From the NCBI GenBank assembly GCA_026075535.2, contig AP026538.1, positions 12,594,337 to 12,658,336 on the forward strand: DNA of 64,000 bases, written 5' to 3'. The position numbers and the translations under genes are program-made. Source of the stretch: Tricholoma matsutake. Lineage: Eukaryota; Basidiomycota; Agaricomycetes; Agaricales; Tricholomataceae. Shown here piece after piece: positions 12,760 to 24,275 of this stretch (its first letter is position 1; each line of letters starts with the position of its first letter). The notes beneath the pieces are model-generated. The model searched no databases and had not been told where the DNA came from. It saw only the letters and a program-made list of their open reading frames with translations.

Positions 12760-13550
12760 ATTCCAGTAAACGGAAAGGAGATAGCAGGGCCACACAATGT
12801 GCCAGGGCCCAACATGGGGGACTTTGAAAAAAAATTGCAGCGGTCCAAGGAGAGCGGGACATTGCGGGAGGGCGAACTAGGAGCACCACATAAGGAGTCT
12901 TGAAGGTCGAGAGGATTGGGGATAGCCAGTCAGGGATGTAGAACATGTTCATATTGGGGACTACTCCCTAACAGAACTCATCATTGCTGTTACTGATGAA
13001 GAAGACCTGCACAGAACTACTTCCATGCAGGTTGCATGGTAGGTGAGGGTTGCATGGTAGGTGAGGGTTATCCAGGAAGGAGAAAGCAACGCACTGTTCG
13101 TCTTTGACAAACAGCCATGATCAGGCAGTCAGAGTGGCTGTGCTAAATCCTCTCGACATTGTTTGGCATTTTCCGAAAATAGCTCAACTCATCTCCACCA
13201 TGTCTGTTCATCAAAGACAAACAGCGCATTGCTTTCTCCTTCCTGGATAACCCTCACCTACCATGCAACCCTCACCTACCATGCAACCTGCATGGAAGTA
13301 GTTCCATGCAGGTCTTCTTCATCAGTAACGGCAACGACGAGTTCTGTTAGGGAGTAGTCCCCAATATGAATGTGTTCTATGTCCCTGACTGGCTATCCCC
13401 AATCCTCTCGACCTTCAAGACTCCTTATATGGTGCTTAGCATCCTCCTCCAGCAATGCCCATTCCTCTTGGATGTCTGCAATTTTTTTTCTCAAAGTCCT
13501 CCATGTTGTGCGGCCCTGATATCTATCTCCTTTTCGTTTACTGGAATTGC
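12760..13550. repeat. Long foldback inverted repeat with a 77-bp loop
   Basis: The left arm (about 12760-13121) is the diverged reverse complement of the right arm (about 13199-13550). Matching landmarks are CGTTTACTGGAATT at the outer ends, GGGGACTACTCCCTAACAGA mid-arm and a CTTTGA(C/T)(A/G)AACAG motif at the inner ends. Both arms contain a tandem GGTAGGTGAGGGTT pair near the centre. Each arm can be read as a similar short ORF (12731-12952 minus, 13366-13626 plus), which is a consequence of the palindrome. It sits directly upstream of the 13.69-kb gene. Confidence 0.75.
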
Positions 13551-13689
13551 TGTGTGCTGCTATCCCTTTGTCCTCCCCTGGTGGAAGGACGGATCATTAT
13601 TCAAGCAAAAATTATTGTTTCTTTAGTTCTTCGTACACAGTCGGAATATAAAACTTTCATCGAAAATTCACCCTTTGTCAATTATCCAC

Positions 13690-16473
13690 ATGCTATCTCC
13701 TATGGCCGATCTCTTCAACAACCACCCAGTCATAACCCACAGCCTGCGTGAATTCATTGACCATGCTTATGGCTTTCATGAAAATGATGAAACAGATGAC
13801 AACTACATATGCTTTGTCCTTACTGGTGAATACGTCGATGACGATGGACATCCAAAGCAGGCCTTTGTCGATGCTATTCAGAACATCATTGAAGTTGACC
13901 ACTCTCTTTTGATCTCCCGGGACTATGACTCCCTCCTTGGCATTGCCGACAAAGTCATGGTCAACTGCCCAATCTCTGTATATGTCATTCCACATGATAC
14001 TTTTGCTCTGAAGACAAGTATTCATCTCAAGCACCCTGTTACTTATTGAGGCGTGAGTTTCTGGAGTCCAACTTATAATTGAATCTTTTATCTAACCAAG
14101 TATTTGTGCTATAGGAGGAGAAACTAGTTGACTACCACAAGATCCCAAATTTTGAGTTTGGCACATTCGGCATGCGCCACCACTTACATATATTTTTCCC
14201 TGCACTGTGGTCGCCCAAACATTCCCAGCGATCAAGTGCCTACCATTTGACTGAATGCGAGCGAGCCTTCTGGTACAAAAATGGCTTTCGTCCTGCGATC
14301 GCGACTTTACTTGGCCAAAGCATCGCCTCAGAATGGCCAGCCAACTATTCAACAGAGCGGTTTAGAGCGAAGAAGACAAGAGGAGGCTTTGCCTGGGGTA
14401 CAAAGCTCATTCCCAGTAACATCGTTGACCACCTCGCCAACCGTATTCGCATGGAACTGGATTTGAACCCCCTCATTGCAGATAATGACATTGCATGGGC
14501 ACGCGACTTCTTCATTCTGCACACCATCCGAGGCACAAAACATAGCACTTACCATCAGGTAGATGTCAAATCTGTGGAATACTACCTTTACAATTTTGTC
14601 CGGAGTGCACAGCTCTCTTATGAAGTCCCAGAGGTTGGAGACTGGTACATCGATGTCGGTATCGAGATCAGTAGTGATCAGGAGGAATGCCTTCAATGGA
14701 CTACAGCCACCCATTACCAGGTAGTCCAGCAGGCATTGTGCATTTCGGATCAGAACGCCGAGAGGATTTCCAATATTAATTCATCCAAATATTCAAGAGA
14801 TCCTGTCAGCCATCTTACTGCCATTAGTGGCTTTCGTGCCATTCCTGGCATCCATGCTCAAGGGGAGTATGAGGCTGTGTACATCCAGGCATACACAACT
14901 GATAAGTCTATCGTTTACCACCCTGAAGGTAGGCACCATGCGAAATTTATCACCATCAAAGAGGCTATGGGCGGGGATCATCCAACAAAAACTATCAAAG
15001 GCATCTACAGTATCTATGAAGAGGCACGTACTGCTAACTCTTCAAATGCACGTCTCGAGGTCCGGGTACCTTATAGATTCGCCACAGAAGTCCTAATGCA
15101 GTTTGACCCTGATACATTAAAGGACTGTCTTTGTTCGTTTACCTGTCAGGAGTGGTGGTAAGTCTTTTTTTCTTCAATGTTACCCTTTATATTGATTTAT
15201 TTATTCCCATAGGTCTTTCTGCATGACGAGGCTGCTGGCGATCAGCAAAGCTCTCTCCCACCAAGCCAGTGGTGCAACCCATAGTCGACTCATTCCTGAA
15301 TCGCTCACATTGACTGCAGCATGTGTGTGGTTGCTGAATGGATTACATGCTTGCCCTGAAGATGGACCAGCAGCAAGACGACTCATGGATGCAGCTCTTC
15401 CATTATCGGAGGCTGAGGGCCTGAATACCAATGTTCTCGCATATAACACGTCCAGGCAGGCAGATTGGCAGCAGGAGGAGGAGGAGGAGGAGGAGGAGGA
15501 GGAGGGAGATGGAGATGAAGATGGAGAACCCAACAATCGCCGCTGCTCTCATGGCCGGGTTCCTTATATACCCTATGGCTGCGTCTTTTTCCATCGTATA
15601 ATGGTCAGGGAAGTTGTTCCTCGCCTACACATCGGTGGAACCCTCCTTACAGAACCAGCTTTTAAGTTTTGGTTTGACGGCATGATGTTGGACCAGGTCC
15701 AGGCAATGTATCAGAAGTCAGGCATTATCCCCAGGGATGCGTTTGCTGGTAAGTGCTCTACAAATAAAGGAAGGATGCCGACATATATCAACTTCACTGG
15801 CCAGCCCGAACCAACTCTATTTGACCTACAATCTCAGGGTCATACGCTCCCCCCTCCTATGCAGGATGATGGCTCGGATATAGATGATCGTGAGACCCCT
15901 CCTCCTGCTGACAAACATCCTACAATCGATACTTTCCTTTCCCAACTCTGGTGTCAATTCGTCATTGATCTCACTGGCAAGGCGCCTAATCCACGGGGAA
16001 TCACAAACCCCTCTTACCTCAAGCTTACCACGGTCGAATGCCGAGAAGGGAAAGAAGATATATACAAGAATCTAACCCTTTCCAATGTTTTCACCCATGT
16101 CACCTACAAGAACACTTCCACCACCAATTGGCAGAGGGCCTTCAAATGGCTCTTTCCTGAGCCTGGTTACAAGACCACGAATGCCATCCAGAATTACCCT
16201 AGCTCACCATATTTTGTGACGTGGATGACCTTTATCGAGGACCCTAAAAATTCGACCCTCATTTCCGCATCGCACTTAGAAATCTGGAAACGAGTGAGGA
16301 AGTGGAGCTGGATCCCAGATGCACAACAAGACAAGATGTGGCCAACATCCACAGCATCAGGATTTACTCGTTGGCCCAGTTCTTCCAGGTGTGGTGGTAA
16401 GGATCGAGCTGCACCTCACATTCTCCTGAAGCGCCATGCAGTTCTGGACTTTGCTGATGAGGGTGAGGAATAG
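13690..16473 (+). CDS. Lineage-specific Agaricomycete hypothetical protein, possible early stop
   Basis: Exon 1 runs from ATG 13690. Exon 2 (14115-15157) and exon 3 (15213-16473) join in frame through a 55-nt GTAAGT..CATAG intron. The first intron is ambiguous. The strong donor GTGAGT at 14053 leaves an in-frame TGA at 14047-14049, whereas a weaker donor GTTACT at 14038 would remove it and keep the frame. The predicted product is about 880 aa. Exon 2 has conserved-looking blocks (G-T-K-H-S-T, I-D-V-G-I-E-I, Y-T-T-D-K-S). Exon 3 carries a run of about 11 glutamates from a (GGA)n tract near 15.48 kb and ends in W-x-R-x-R-K-W-S-W. I recognise it as one of the expanded hypothetical families of mushrooms; no function can be assigned. 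A decayed copy of its 5' end lies downstream at 16.99-17.10 kb. Confidence 0.7.
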
Positions 16474-16589
16474 TATCTTTGTTGTTACATCTTAAACTGC
16501 TTCATAATTGTTTGGTGCATTCAATGTTTTTTTCTTGGATATTTAATTAATAAATAAACATTATTCAAGGATTGAGCACTCTAAGATCG

Positions 16590-17105
16590 CTCCAGCATGG
16601 AAGTAGTTCCATGCAGGCCATTCCATCCCTGATCTTCATCTTCATCATTGTCCACAAAGGCAATTGATCAGATTTGCAAGGTGTCCATTCTTCAACGACA
16701 ATGAACAGCAAGTAACTGGCTTCCTCCCTCACGTCCATCACAAGTTCTATTGCGGAGTAGTCCCAAATATGAAGGTGTTCATGTTCTTGGCTGATAAAGT
16801 GTTACTTTTATTTATGCTAAATCAAATTCACTTTACAGTTGAATAACAACTGCTGGTATGTGGCCTCCATGGAATGCCTATGCGGTACACCATATGAAAT
16901 TCATGTTACCTACCAACAGTTGCTTGTGTTCCACAGATTTTACCTCAATTGAAGTACAAATTATTATTTGTTTCTATCTGTTCATCTACCCTCGAGCCAG
17001 TCAGAATGTAGAACACTTATCAAAATGATTATTCACATAATCTCCTATGGCTGATAGTTTCAAGAGCCTCGATTAAACTTACTGACCATGCTTAACACTT
17101 TGTCA
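16590..17105 (+). repeat. Degenerate duplicate of the foldback arm and of a gene 5' end
   Basis: 16596-16790 repeats the foldback right arm in weak form: CATGGAAGTAGTTCCATGCAGG, split here as CATGGAAGTAG then TTCCATGCAGG, followed by GGAGTAGTCCCAAATATGAA. 16985-17100 resembles 13640-13770, with CTCCTATGGC(C/T)GAT and (A/T)TTGACCATGCTTA-like landmarks in the same order. The unit upstream of the 13.69-kb gene is therefore repeated after it, and the second copy has lost coding capacity. Confidence 0.6.
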
Positions 17106-19100
17106 TTACAGGTGAATGCTATATGTGTGGTACATGTCGTCGCTGACATTCCCGAGTCACAAGTGAAATTTTGCAGTGAGTACTGTATGTGCTGTACATG
17201 TCGTCTGTGATGTCCCAGACTTACAAGTGAAATTTTGTACATGTCTTCGTTGACGTTCCAGACTCACAAGTGAAATGGTGCAGTGAGCACTGTATGTGCT
17301 AAACATGTCATCGTTGAAGTTCTGTATGTGGTGAGTATTGTATGTGATATACATGTCATCATTGACATTCTGTCCTCACAAGTGAAATTTTGTGGTAAGT
17401 ACTGTATGTGCTGTACATGTTGTCGTTGACGTCCCCAACTCACAAGTGAAATTTTGCAGTGAGTACTGTACGTGCTGTACAACATGTCATCGTTGACGTT
17501 CCAGACTCACAAGTGAAATTGTGCAGTGAGTACTGTATGTGCTAAACATGTCATCATTGAAGTTCTCTATGTGGTGAGTACTGTATGTGCTATACATGTC
17601 GTCGTTGACGTTCTGTCCTCACAAGTGAAATTATGTGGTGAGTACTGTACATGCCGTCGTTGACGTTCTGTCCTCACAAGTGAAATTATACAGTGAGTAC
17701 TGTACATGCTGTCATTGATGTTCTGTTCTCACAATTCAAATTATGCAGTGAGTACATGTTGTTGTTGACGTTCTGTCCTCACAAGTGAAATTATGTGGTG
17801 AGTACTGTACATGCCGTCGTTGATGTTCTGTCCTCACCAGTGAAATTATACAGTGAGTACTGTACATGCTGTCGTTGACGTTCTGTTCTCACAATTCAAA
17901 TTATGTGGTGAGTAACAAGTGAAATTATGTGGTGAGTACTGTACATGCCATCGTTGACGTTCTGTCCTCACCAGTGAAATTATACAGTGAGTACTGTACA
18001 TGCTGTCATTGACGTTCTGTTCTCACAATTCAAATTATGTGGTGAGTACATGTTGTCATTGATGTTCTGTCATTACAAGTGACATTATGTGGTGAGTACT
18101 GCACATGCCATCCTTGACGTTCTGTCCTCACAAGTGAAATTATGCAGTGAGTACTGTACATGTCATCGTTGACGTTCTGTCCTCACAATTGAAATTATGT
18201 GGTGAGTACTGAACATGCCATCCTTGATGTTCTGTCCTCACCAGTGAAATTATACAGTGAGTACTGTACATGCTGTCATTGACGTTCTGTTCTCACAATT
18301 CAAATTATGCAGTGAGTACATGTTGTTGTTGACATTCTGTCCTCACAAGTGGAATCATGCAGTGAGTACTGTATGTGCTGTACATGTTGTCGTTGACGTT
18401 CTCTCATTACAAGTGAAATTATGTGGTGAGTACTGTACATGCCGTCCTTGACATTCTGTCCTCACAAATGAAATTATGCAGTGAGTACTGTACATGTTGT
18501 CGTTGATGTTCTGTCATTACAAGTGAAATTATGTGGTGAGTACTGAACATGCCATCCTTGATGTTCTGTCCTCACCAGTGAAATTATACAGTGAGTACTG
18601 TACATGCTGTCGTTGACGTTCTGTTCTCACAATTCAAATTATGCAGTGAGTACATGTTGTTGTTGTCGTTCTGTCCTCAAGAGTGGAATTATGCAGTGAG
18701 TACTGTATGTGCTGTACATGTTGTTGTTGACATTCTGTCATTACAAGTGAAATTATGTGGTGAGTACTGTACATGCCATCCTTGATGTTCTGTCCTCACA
18801 AGTGAAATTATGCGGTGAGTACTGTACATGCCGTTGTTGACATTCTGTCCTCACCAGTGAAGTTATACAGTGAGTACTGTACATGCTGTCATTGACGTTC
18901 TGTTCTCACAATTCAAATTATGCGGTGAGTACATGTTGTCATTGACATTCTGTCATTAAAAGTGAAATTATGTGGTGAGTACTGGACATGCTGTCCTTGA
19001 CGTTCTGTCCTCACCAGTGAAATTATGCGGTGAGTACTGTATGTGCCATACATGTTGTTGTTGATGTTCTGTCATCACAAGTGAAATTGTCCGGTGATAA
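17105..19100. repeat. Minisatellite, unit about 55 bp, about 2 kb
   Basis: Degenerate head-to-tail units contain GTGAGTACTGTACATG, GTTGACGTTCTGTCCTCAC and AAGTGAAATTATG. The basic period is about 55 bp; some units are about 64 bp because of an extra TATGTGCTG. Two phases of sub-variants (TCACAAGTGAAATT and TCACAATTCAAATT) alternate in blocks, which suggests higher-order duplication. All ORFs across it are periodic translations of the repeat. Confidence 0.9.
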
Positions 19101-19809
19101 GCATAACAAATAAAAGTCCTCATATATATTTATATGGCCACTCCGCGAGACAATGCCCCCCCCAACCCCCCAAGGGGGGATCATTGAACGTTCTGACCCT
19201 AAGCAGCTAAGCCAAACACTAACGCGGCCTTTGGCTGCCGAGGCAACCCTAACCGAGCCTAACATGGTTACACCGAGACTTTCCCATGAGTGAGTCAGAT
19301 GACCTAGCATAACTATAAAAATCTCCCAATGGCCATCAAAAGTCCTCGTGACAGCCAAGCAGAAAAAATCCATTTTATGTCCATACCCCCCCTCATTAGA
19401 ATCCCCGCGTCGATACAATCGCAACACACTCCCACACACCCCTGCCGATCCAAGTTGTGAAATTTTTCATATTTGTTCCAAACAAACAAACCACAAGGAA
19501 TTTGGATTTCCACCAAAAATGGAATCACATGTGGGGGGCATCACCCTGTGCTGACCCCGATCACCCCCAGATTATACTGCGGGAAAGACTACAGATCACC
19601 CAATGATCAATGCAGGATTCCATAAAGCTTCAAGCAGATGCAAAGAAATGTAAGCAACCCAAACAAACAGAAATAGTCCTCAAAATAGCCTGGTCACTTT
19701 TTGGCATCAAAAAGTAGTCAGGAACACATCCAAAACAGCCAAAACATGCAGATCACCCAGGTCTGGGTGACCAGAGAACTCTCGTTGTCTGAAGCGCAAT
19801 ATGGATAGA
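19101..19809. other. Gene-free spacer between the two minisatellites
   Basis: Nothing that looks coding is seen. It holds homopolymer C/G tracts near 19.16 kb. The ORF at 19023-19439 runs out of the satellite and is not convincing. Confidence 0.45.
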
Positions 19810-20895
19810 ACTGGACATGCATGCCATACCCAGTGCAAATCTATTTGTCTGTCCAGAACTTCAATGAAGAACTGGATGATGCATACCATACCCACTGCAA
19901 ATTTACTGGGGTATCCACCAACTCTGGTGCAACAATGACAAACAGCACAATGCACAATGTACCTGCTGCAAATTACTCATTCCTCCACAACCTCCATGAG
20001 GAACTGGACAACACATCCCCTACCACAGCAAATTTACTTGGGCATCCACAACCTCCATGAGGAACTGGACAATGCATCCCCTACCACAGCAAATTTTCTT
20101 GGGCATCCACAACTATACTGCACCCAGTGCAAATCTATTTCTCTGTCCACGACTTCTAAGACGACCTGGACATGCATACTGCACCCAGTGCAAATCTGTC
20201 TCTGTGTCCACAACTTCTAAGACGAACTGGACATGCATACTGCACCCAGTGCACATCTGTCTCTGTGTCCACAACTTCTAAGATGAACTGGACATGCATA
20301 CTGCACCCAGTGCAAATCTGTCTCTGTGTCCACAACTTCTAAGAAGAACTGGACAATGCATCCAGTGCAAATCGGTTGCTCTCTCGACAACTTCTATGAA
20401 GAACTGGACATGCATACTGCACCCAGTACAAATCTGCTTGTCTCTCCACAACTTCGAGGAAGAACTGGACCATGCACCCAGTGTAAATCTGTTTCTCTGT
20501 CCACAACTTCAAGGAAGAACTGGACATGCATACTGCACCCAGTGCAAATCTGTTTCTCTGTCCACAATGTCTAAGAAGAACTGGACATGCATATTGCACC
20601 CAGGGCAAATCTGCTGCTCTCTCCTCAACTTCTATGAAGAACTGGACATGCATACTGCACCCAGTACAAATCTGCTTCTCTCTCCACAACTTCTTGGAAG
20701 AACTGGACATGCATACTGCACCCAGTGCAAATCTGTTTCTCTGTCCACAACTTCGAGGAAGAACTGGACATGCATACTGCACCCAGTGCAAATCTGTTTC
20801 TCTGTCCACAACTTCAAGGAAGACCTGGCCCATGCATACCAGTGCAAATCTGTTTCTATGTCCACCACTTTGATGAAGAACTGGCCCATATACAC
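19810..20895. repeat. Minisatellite, unit about 61 bp, about 18 copies
   Basis: Each unit carries GAACTGGACATGCATACTGC, then ACCCAGTGCAAATCTG, then TGTCCACAACTTC. Because 61 is not divisible by three, the reading frame rotates from copy to copy, so long but spurious ORFs appear on both strands (for example 20294-21016 and 20339-20977). Outer copies from 19.81 to 20.10 kb are more diverged. Confidence 0.9.
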
Positions 20896-21094
20896 ATGCT
20901 TGCACAACAGTATGAGTCCTCAGGAGAATTGCTACAATACTCATGTTGCATTTCTGTGTACAGTCCTCCCCATACAATTCCTGTCATACAGCAGTAGTGG
21001 AGATGTTGTGCAGTGATCCAATACATTACACGCATCATCTACATTACAATGTCATGTGATCACACTCTACCATTCTCTCTCACAATCCCCACCA

Positions 21095-21195
21095 CCCTAC
21101 TCCCCTTCCCCCACCACCCTACTCCCCTTCCCCCACCACCCTACTCCCCTTCCCCCACCACCCTACTCCCCTTCCCCCACCACCCTACTCCCCTA
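21095..21195. repeat. 22-bp C-rich tandem repeat
   Basis: About five near-perfect copies of CTACTCCCCTTCCCCCACCACC. It has no coding value. Confidence 0.9.
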
Positions 21196-21239
21196 GTTTT
21201 CCACCCTACCCTACAATCTCAAATATATTTCCTGATAAC

Positions 21240-22599
21240 CCTAACTCCATGAGGCCTCAACCTGAAGAAATCCGAATTTAACAAGGCTCATGCCACGGTG
21301 AAGTTGAAGGATGCTTCTCAATGTCATTACAAATAGGGTCATGTATGTTTCTTCATTATCAACAAGGGTTTTCATTGCTGATCCTCCATTATAGCTATGT
21401 ACTACATACAAGGCAATTTCGGAGTGGGATAAGAGGTCTGGTCTTGGGTGGAATGACTCTTATGGGGCTAATGCACGAACTCTGAGCGAAAAACAGGTAT
21501 TTGAGGAATTTCTAAAGACATCCGAGGTATGAGTGCAATAAGTCTCATTTGAGCTTCCAACTGATGATATAAACAGCATGCACCACTCAGGTCCTTCATG
21601 ACAAGAGCATGGCCACATTATCACAAAATGCAAGGCTTTATGCCTGGTGTCCAGCCTCATGGAACACATGCTTTCGATCCATCCTCCCACTCGGCGACAG
21701 AAATGCTCAATGCTGTCAACGCAGAGGAGGATAAAGCAGAGGATCAAGTCACTCCTCTCGATTCACCTATGAGTAACATGCCAGCAGCCACTACTGCCCC
21801 ATCTCCTCTCGTCAACCCCGATCTTGGCACCTCTTCATCTGGAGGAACATCTTCTGTTGTATCATCCTTTCCTCCACCCAATCTTAGTGCTTCCTTGTCC
21901 TCTGGTGGCACAGGGCCTTTACCATCTTCCTCCCTTCCCCCATTGGTCCATCTGCAGCAATCCAACGCTTCTATGGGCTCAGTATGTTCTATCACAACTG
22001 GTAGTGAAGCTGGTCAAAAATGCAAGCATGATGCAAGATCTCTGAGTGGTATGCAGCCCCCCAGCTCCAAGCGATCATCTAGGAGTAAGACCAACGATCT
22101 GAACCCTGTCATCATTTCCAGCACTCTTAATTCAACTCTAAACCGCATGGCCAACGTGATGGAGAGGAGTCTCAATGTAACTGCTGCTACTATTACACAT
22201 ACTGCTCCCACCACTCCTTCTGCTGCCCCGCCTTCTATCATTACTTCTCCTGTTGAGCTCCAAACTACTCAGCTCTCGTCGATACCCTCTCAACCTCTTG
22301 GCTCTTTATCCAACCCTTCATCAGCATCAGCATCTCTGACAGAAATCCTTGACCAAGTAATCTGAATCATATCAGCTGATGCTAGCTTCTTATTGGACAA
22401 TGAATTACTTGCGGCCTCCCTCTTCTTCACCAGTGCATCGGAAGATGCTGTTCATGTGGCATGCACTTTCATTGCTCTTGGCAGCAACCAGGCTGTGCAA
22501 CATTGCTTCCTTCTTCACCAGCTTGAGATTGCTGCTCTGCTTCCAGGAAAGGGCAAGGGCAAGGCTGTGGAAGATGACGATCATATAATGGTGTACTAA
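21240..22599 (+). pseudogene. Myb/SANT-like DNA-binding partner protein of the Harbinger element
   Basis: The exon near 21415-21523 encodes K-A-I-S-E-W-D-K, S-G-L-G-W-N-D and a following E-F-L, the spacing of fungal Myb/SANT-like (MADF-type) domains. It joins by a 50-nt intron (GTATGA..AACAG) to the frame A-P-L-R-S-F that continues into a long Ser/Pro/Thr-rich linker. TGA at 22363-22365 interrupts the frame, which then continues to TAA near 22599 with a conserved helical tail (F-F-T-S-A-S-E-D and an F-L-L-H-Q-L motif). The first exon (near 21262-21340) is partly legible (E-F-N-K-A-H) but has no clear donor. In such elements this protein binds the transposon ends and helps bring the transposase into the nucleus. 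Confidence 0.6.
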
Positions 22600-22828
22600 C
22601 TTTCTGTCGTAGCAACTGTTTCATATCACTATGGCTGGTCCTTGACTCCTTGCTCATGTATGTACTGTGTTGTCTTGTCTTTTGTTCCCATTGGTTTGTG
22701 TCCTCTTATTCCAATTTGTATGGTCACTATCATCTCATACATCTTGTATCGCTCTCACATATTTCTTGTGCTTGCTATGAATGTATTTTTGTGCATGGCA
22801 TTTCCCTTTCAATGATGTAAACTACTTG

Positions 22829-24175
22829 CTAAGATGAATCATAGTCACTGCTGCCTGTCTCTCCATCCACCATGTAGTCCAAGTAGCTTTCCCACATCTC
22901 ATTAGCAATATTTATTCTGCGTAGCTTAACCTTTGAATTTGCCTCATCGTCATCCTCTGCAATGAAACCACTGTCATTGTCATTAATGTCAGGAGAAAAA
23001 GGTGTGTAGGCTGATTGGTATGAATCAGTGGGTATTGCACCTTCATCGTGGTCAATTTCTTGAATAAAATTCTGGAGAGCACACAGAGCAGCAGGAATGC
23101 AAGCCTGAAAGGCAAGGGGATAATGAGGAGGGAGAAGGAGAATCCGGAAGCGTTGCTTGAGCACTCCAAAAATATGCTTGATAACATTGCATGCCTGAGC
23201 ATGATGAAGGTTGAATAATTCCTTTGCATTCCTCGGGCTATAGGATTATTATAACAAAACATTAAATACATCAGACAAGGCACATACCGAACACCTGCAG
23301 TGCCCCACTCCTGAAGATGATACCAAACACTACAGAAAGGAACGAGAAGTTCCTTGCAATGAGGATATCCTGCATCTGCAAGATAATAGAATCCTTCAGG
23401 TACCAAAAATCCTTTCGCCAATGCATCAGCCCAGACCTGAGCATCAGTTGCAGAACCTTCCCAGCCTGTAAGAATGTATGTGAAGAGCATGTCAAAGTTA
23501 CATATGCAGAGACAGTTCTGTGAAAGACAGCCTTTTCAATTCTGGTAGAGACTTTGGACAGCATAGGGTGGAGAGAGGGGCATATGGGTACCATCAAGTG
23601 CTCCAAGGCATCCTTGGAAGAAAGGCCATAGTTTTCCATTATCATAAATCCTGTGAGAGACAGGATCATTGGGGGTTGAACGTCGAACATATTGGCCATA
23701 AAATGGTTGAGATGAGAAGATGATGGTCATTTTTCGAAAGTATCTGTTGTAAGATTGGTATATAGATTGTCATCACCAATGATCACAATACCCACTTGGA
23801 AATTGTCCCATTTGCACGTTGAAATCGCTCTCCAACATGATGTATAGATAAGCCAGTGACTGATGTATAGAGAAAGATAGCAAGCTGTTCCTCAAGTGTT
23901 ACATATCTAGTATCACCATGGCCCATTGACCGCAGTACTCTGATCAGAGCATGGAAAACCTCCTTGTGAACTCCAAGTTCAGTAATGTGCTCAGGATGAC
24001 CATGCAGCAGCTCTTGAAGCCAAGCATAGCCAGACAGGATCGATGTGTGATATGGCTCTTTCATGTGATAGCGAAGAATTAGACGCATGAGTGTTGGCAA
24101 GAGCAGTGACAACTGTAATGTGATTGCAAAAATAATGGTGCAATGTAAATGCATTCTTGCTTGGGCTGAATCCAT
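22829..24175 (-). pseudogene. PIF/Harbinger DDE transposase (DDE_Tnp_4 type), inactivated
   Basis: Exons 24175-23796, 23743-23288 and 23237-22829 join in frame through introns 23744-23795 (donor GTGGGT) and 23238-23287. The order is typical. First comes a helical N-terminus with L-E-E-Q-L-A-I-F-L-Y and H-V-G-E-R-F-Q-R. Next is G-A-L-D-G-T-H (first Asp), then L-T-G-W-E-G-S-A and L-A-D-A-G-Y (second Asp). Last is N-V-I-K-H-I-F-G-V-L-K, where the family normally has N-V-I-E-R; the catalytic Glu is Lys here. TGA at 23536-23538 replaces an expected arginine in the frame Y-Q-N-x-K-G. Nearby Arg-to-Cys and Arg-to-His changes fit CpG decay. Without these changes the enzyme would cut and paste its element at short T/A-rich targets. 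Confidence 0.85.
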
Positions 24176-24182
24176 TGCGATA

Positions 24183-24275
24183 ATGATTTAGTTGTTATCT
24201 ACTATGATGATGAACGATTTAGTTGTTATCTACTACGATGATGAACGATTTAGTTGTTATCTACATGATGCGGCA
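24183..24275. repeat. 31-bp tandem repeat, about 2.7 copies
   Basis: Unit GATTTAGTTGTTATCTACTA followed by (T/C)GATGATGAAC, directly beyond the 5' end of the Harbinger transposase gene. Confidence 0.85.

Noticed and set aside
13366..13626. 86-aa ORF with hydrophobic C-terminus as a membrane peptide gene
   Set aside because: The same ORF appears on the opposite strand in the other foldback arm, so it reflects the palindrome rather than a gene.
17105..20895. CRISPR-like repeat arrays
   Set aside because: Units are adjacent with no unique spacers, degenerate, and lie in a eukaryotic context without cas genes; they are minisatellites.
20294..21016. Long ORFs on both strands (240 aa and 212 aa) rich in Cys and Ser
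   Set aside because: They are rotating-frame translations of the 61-bp tandem repeat and appear in several frames at once.
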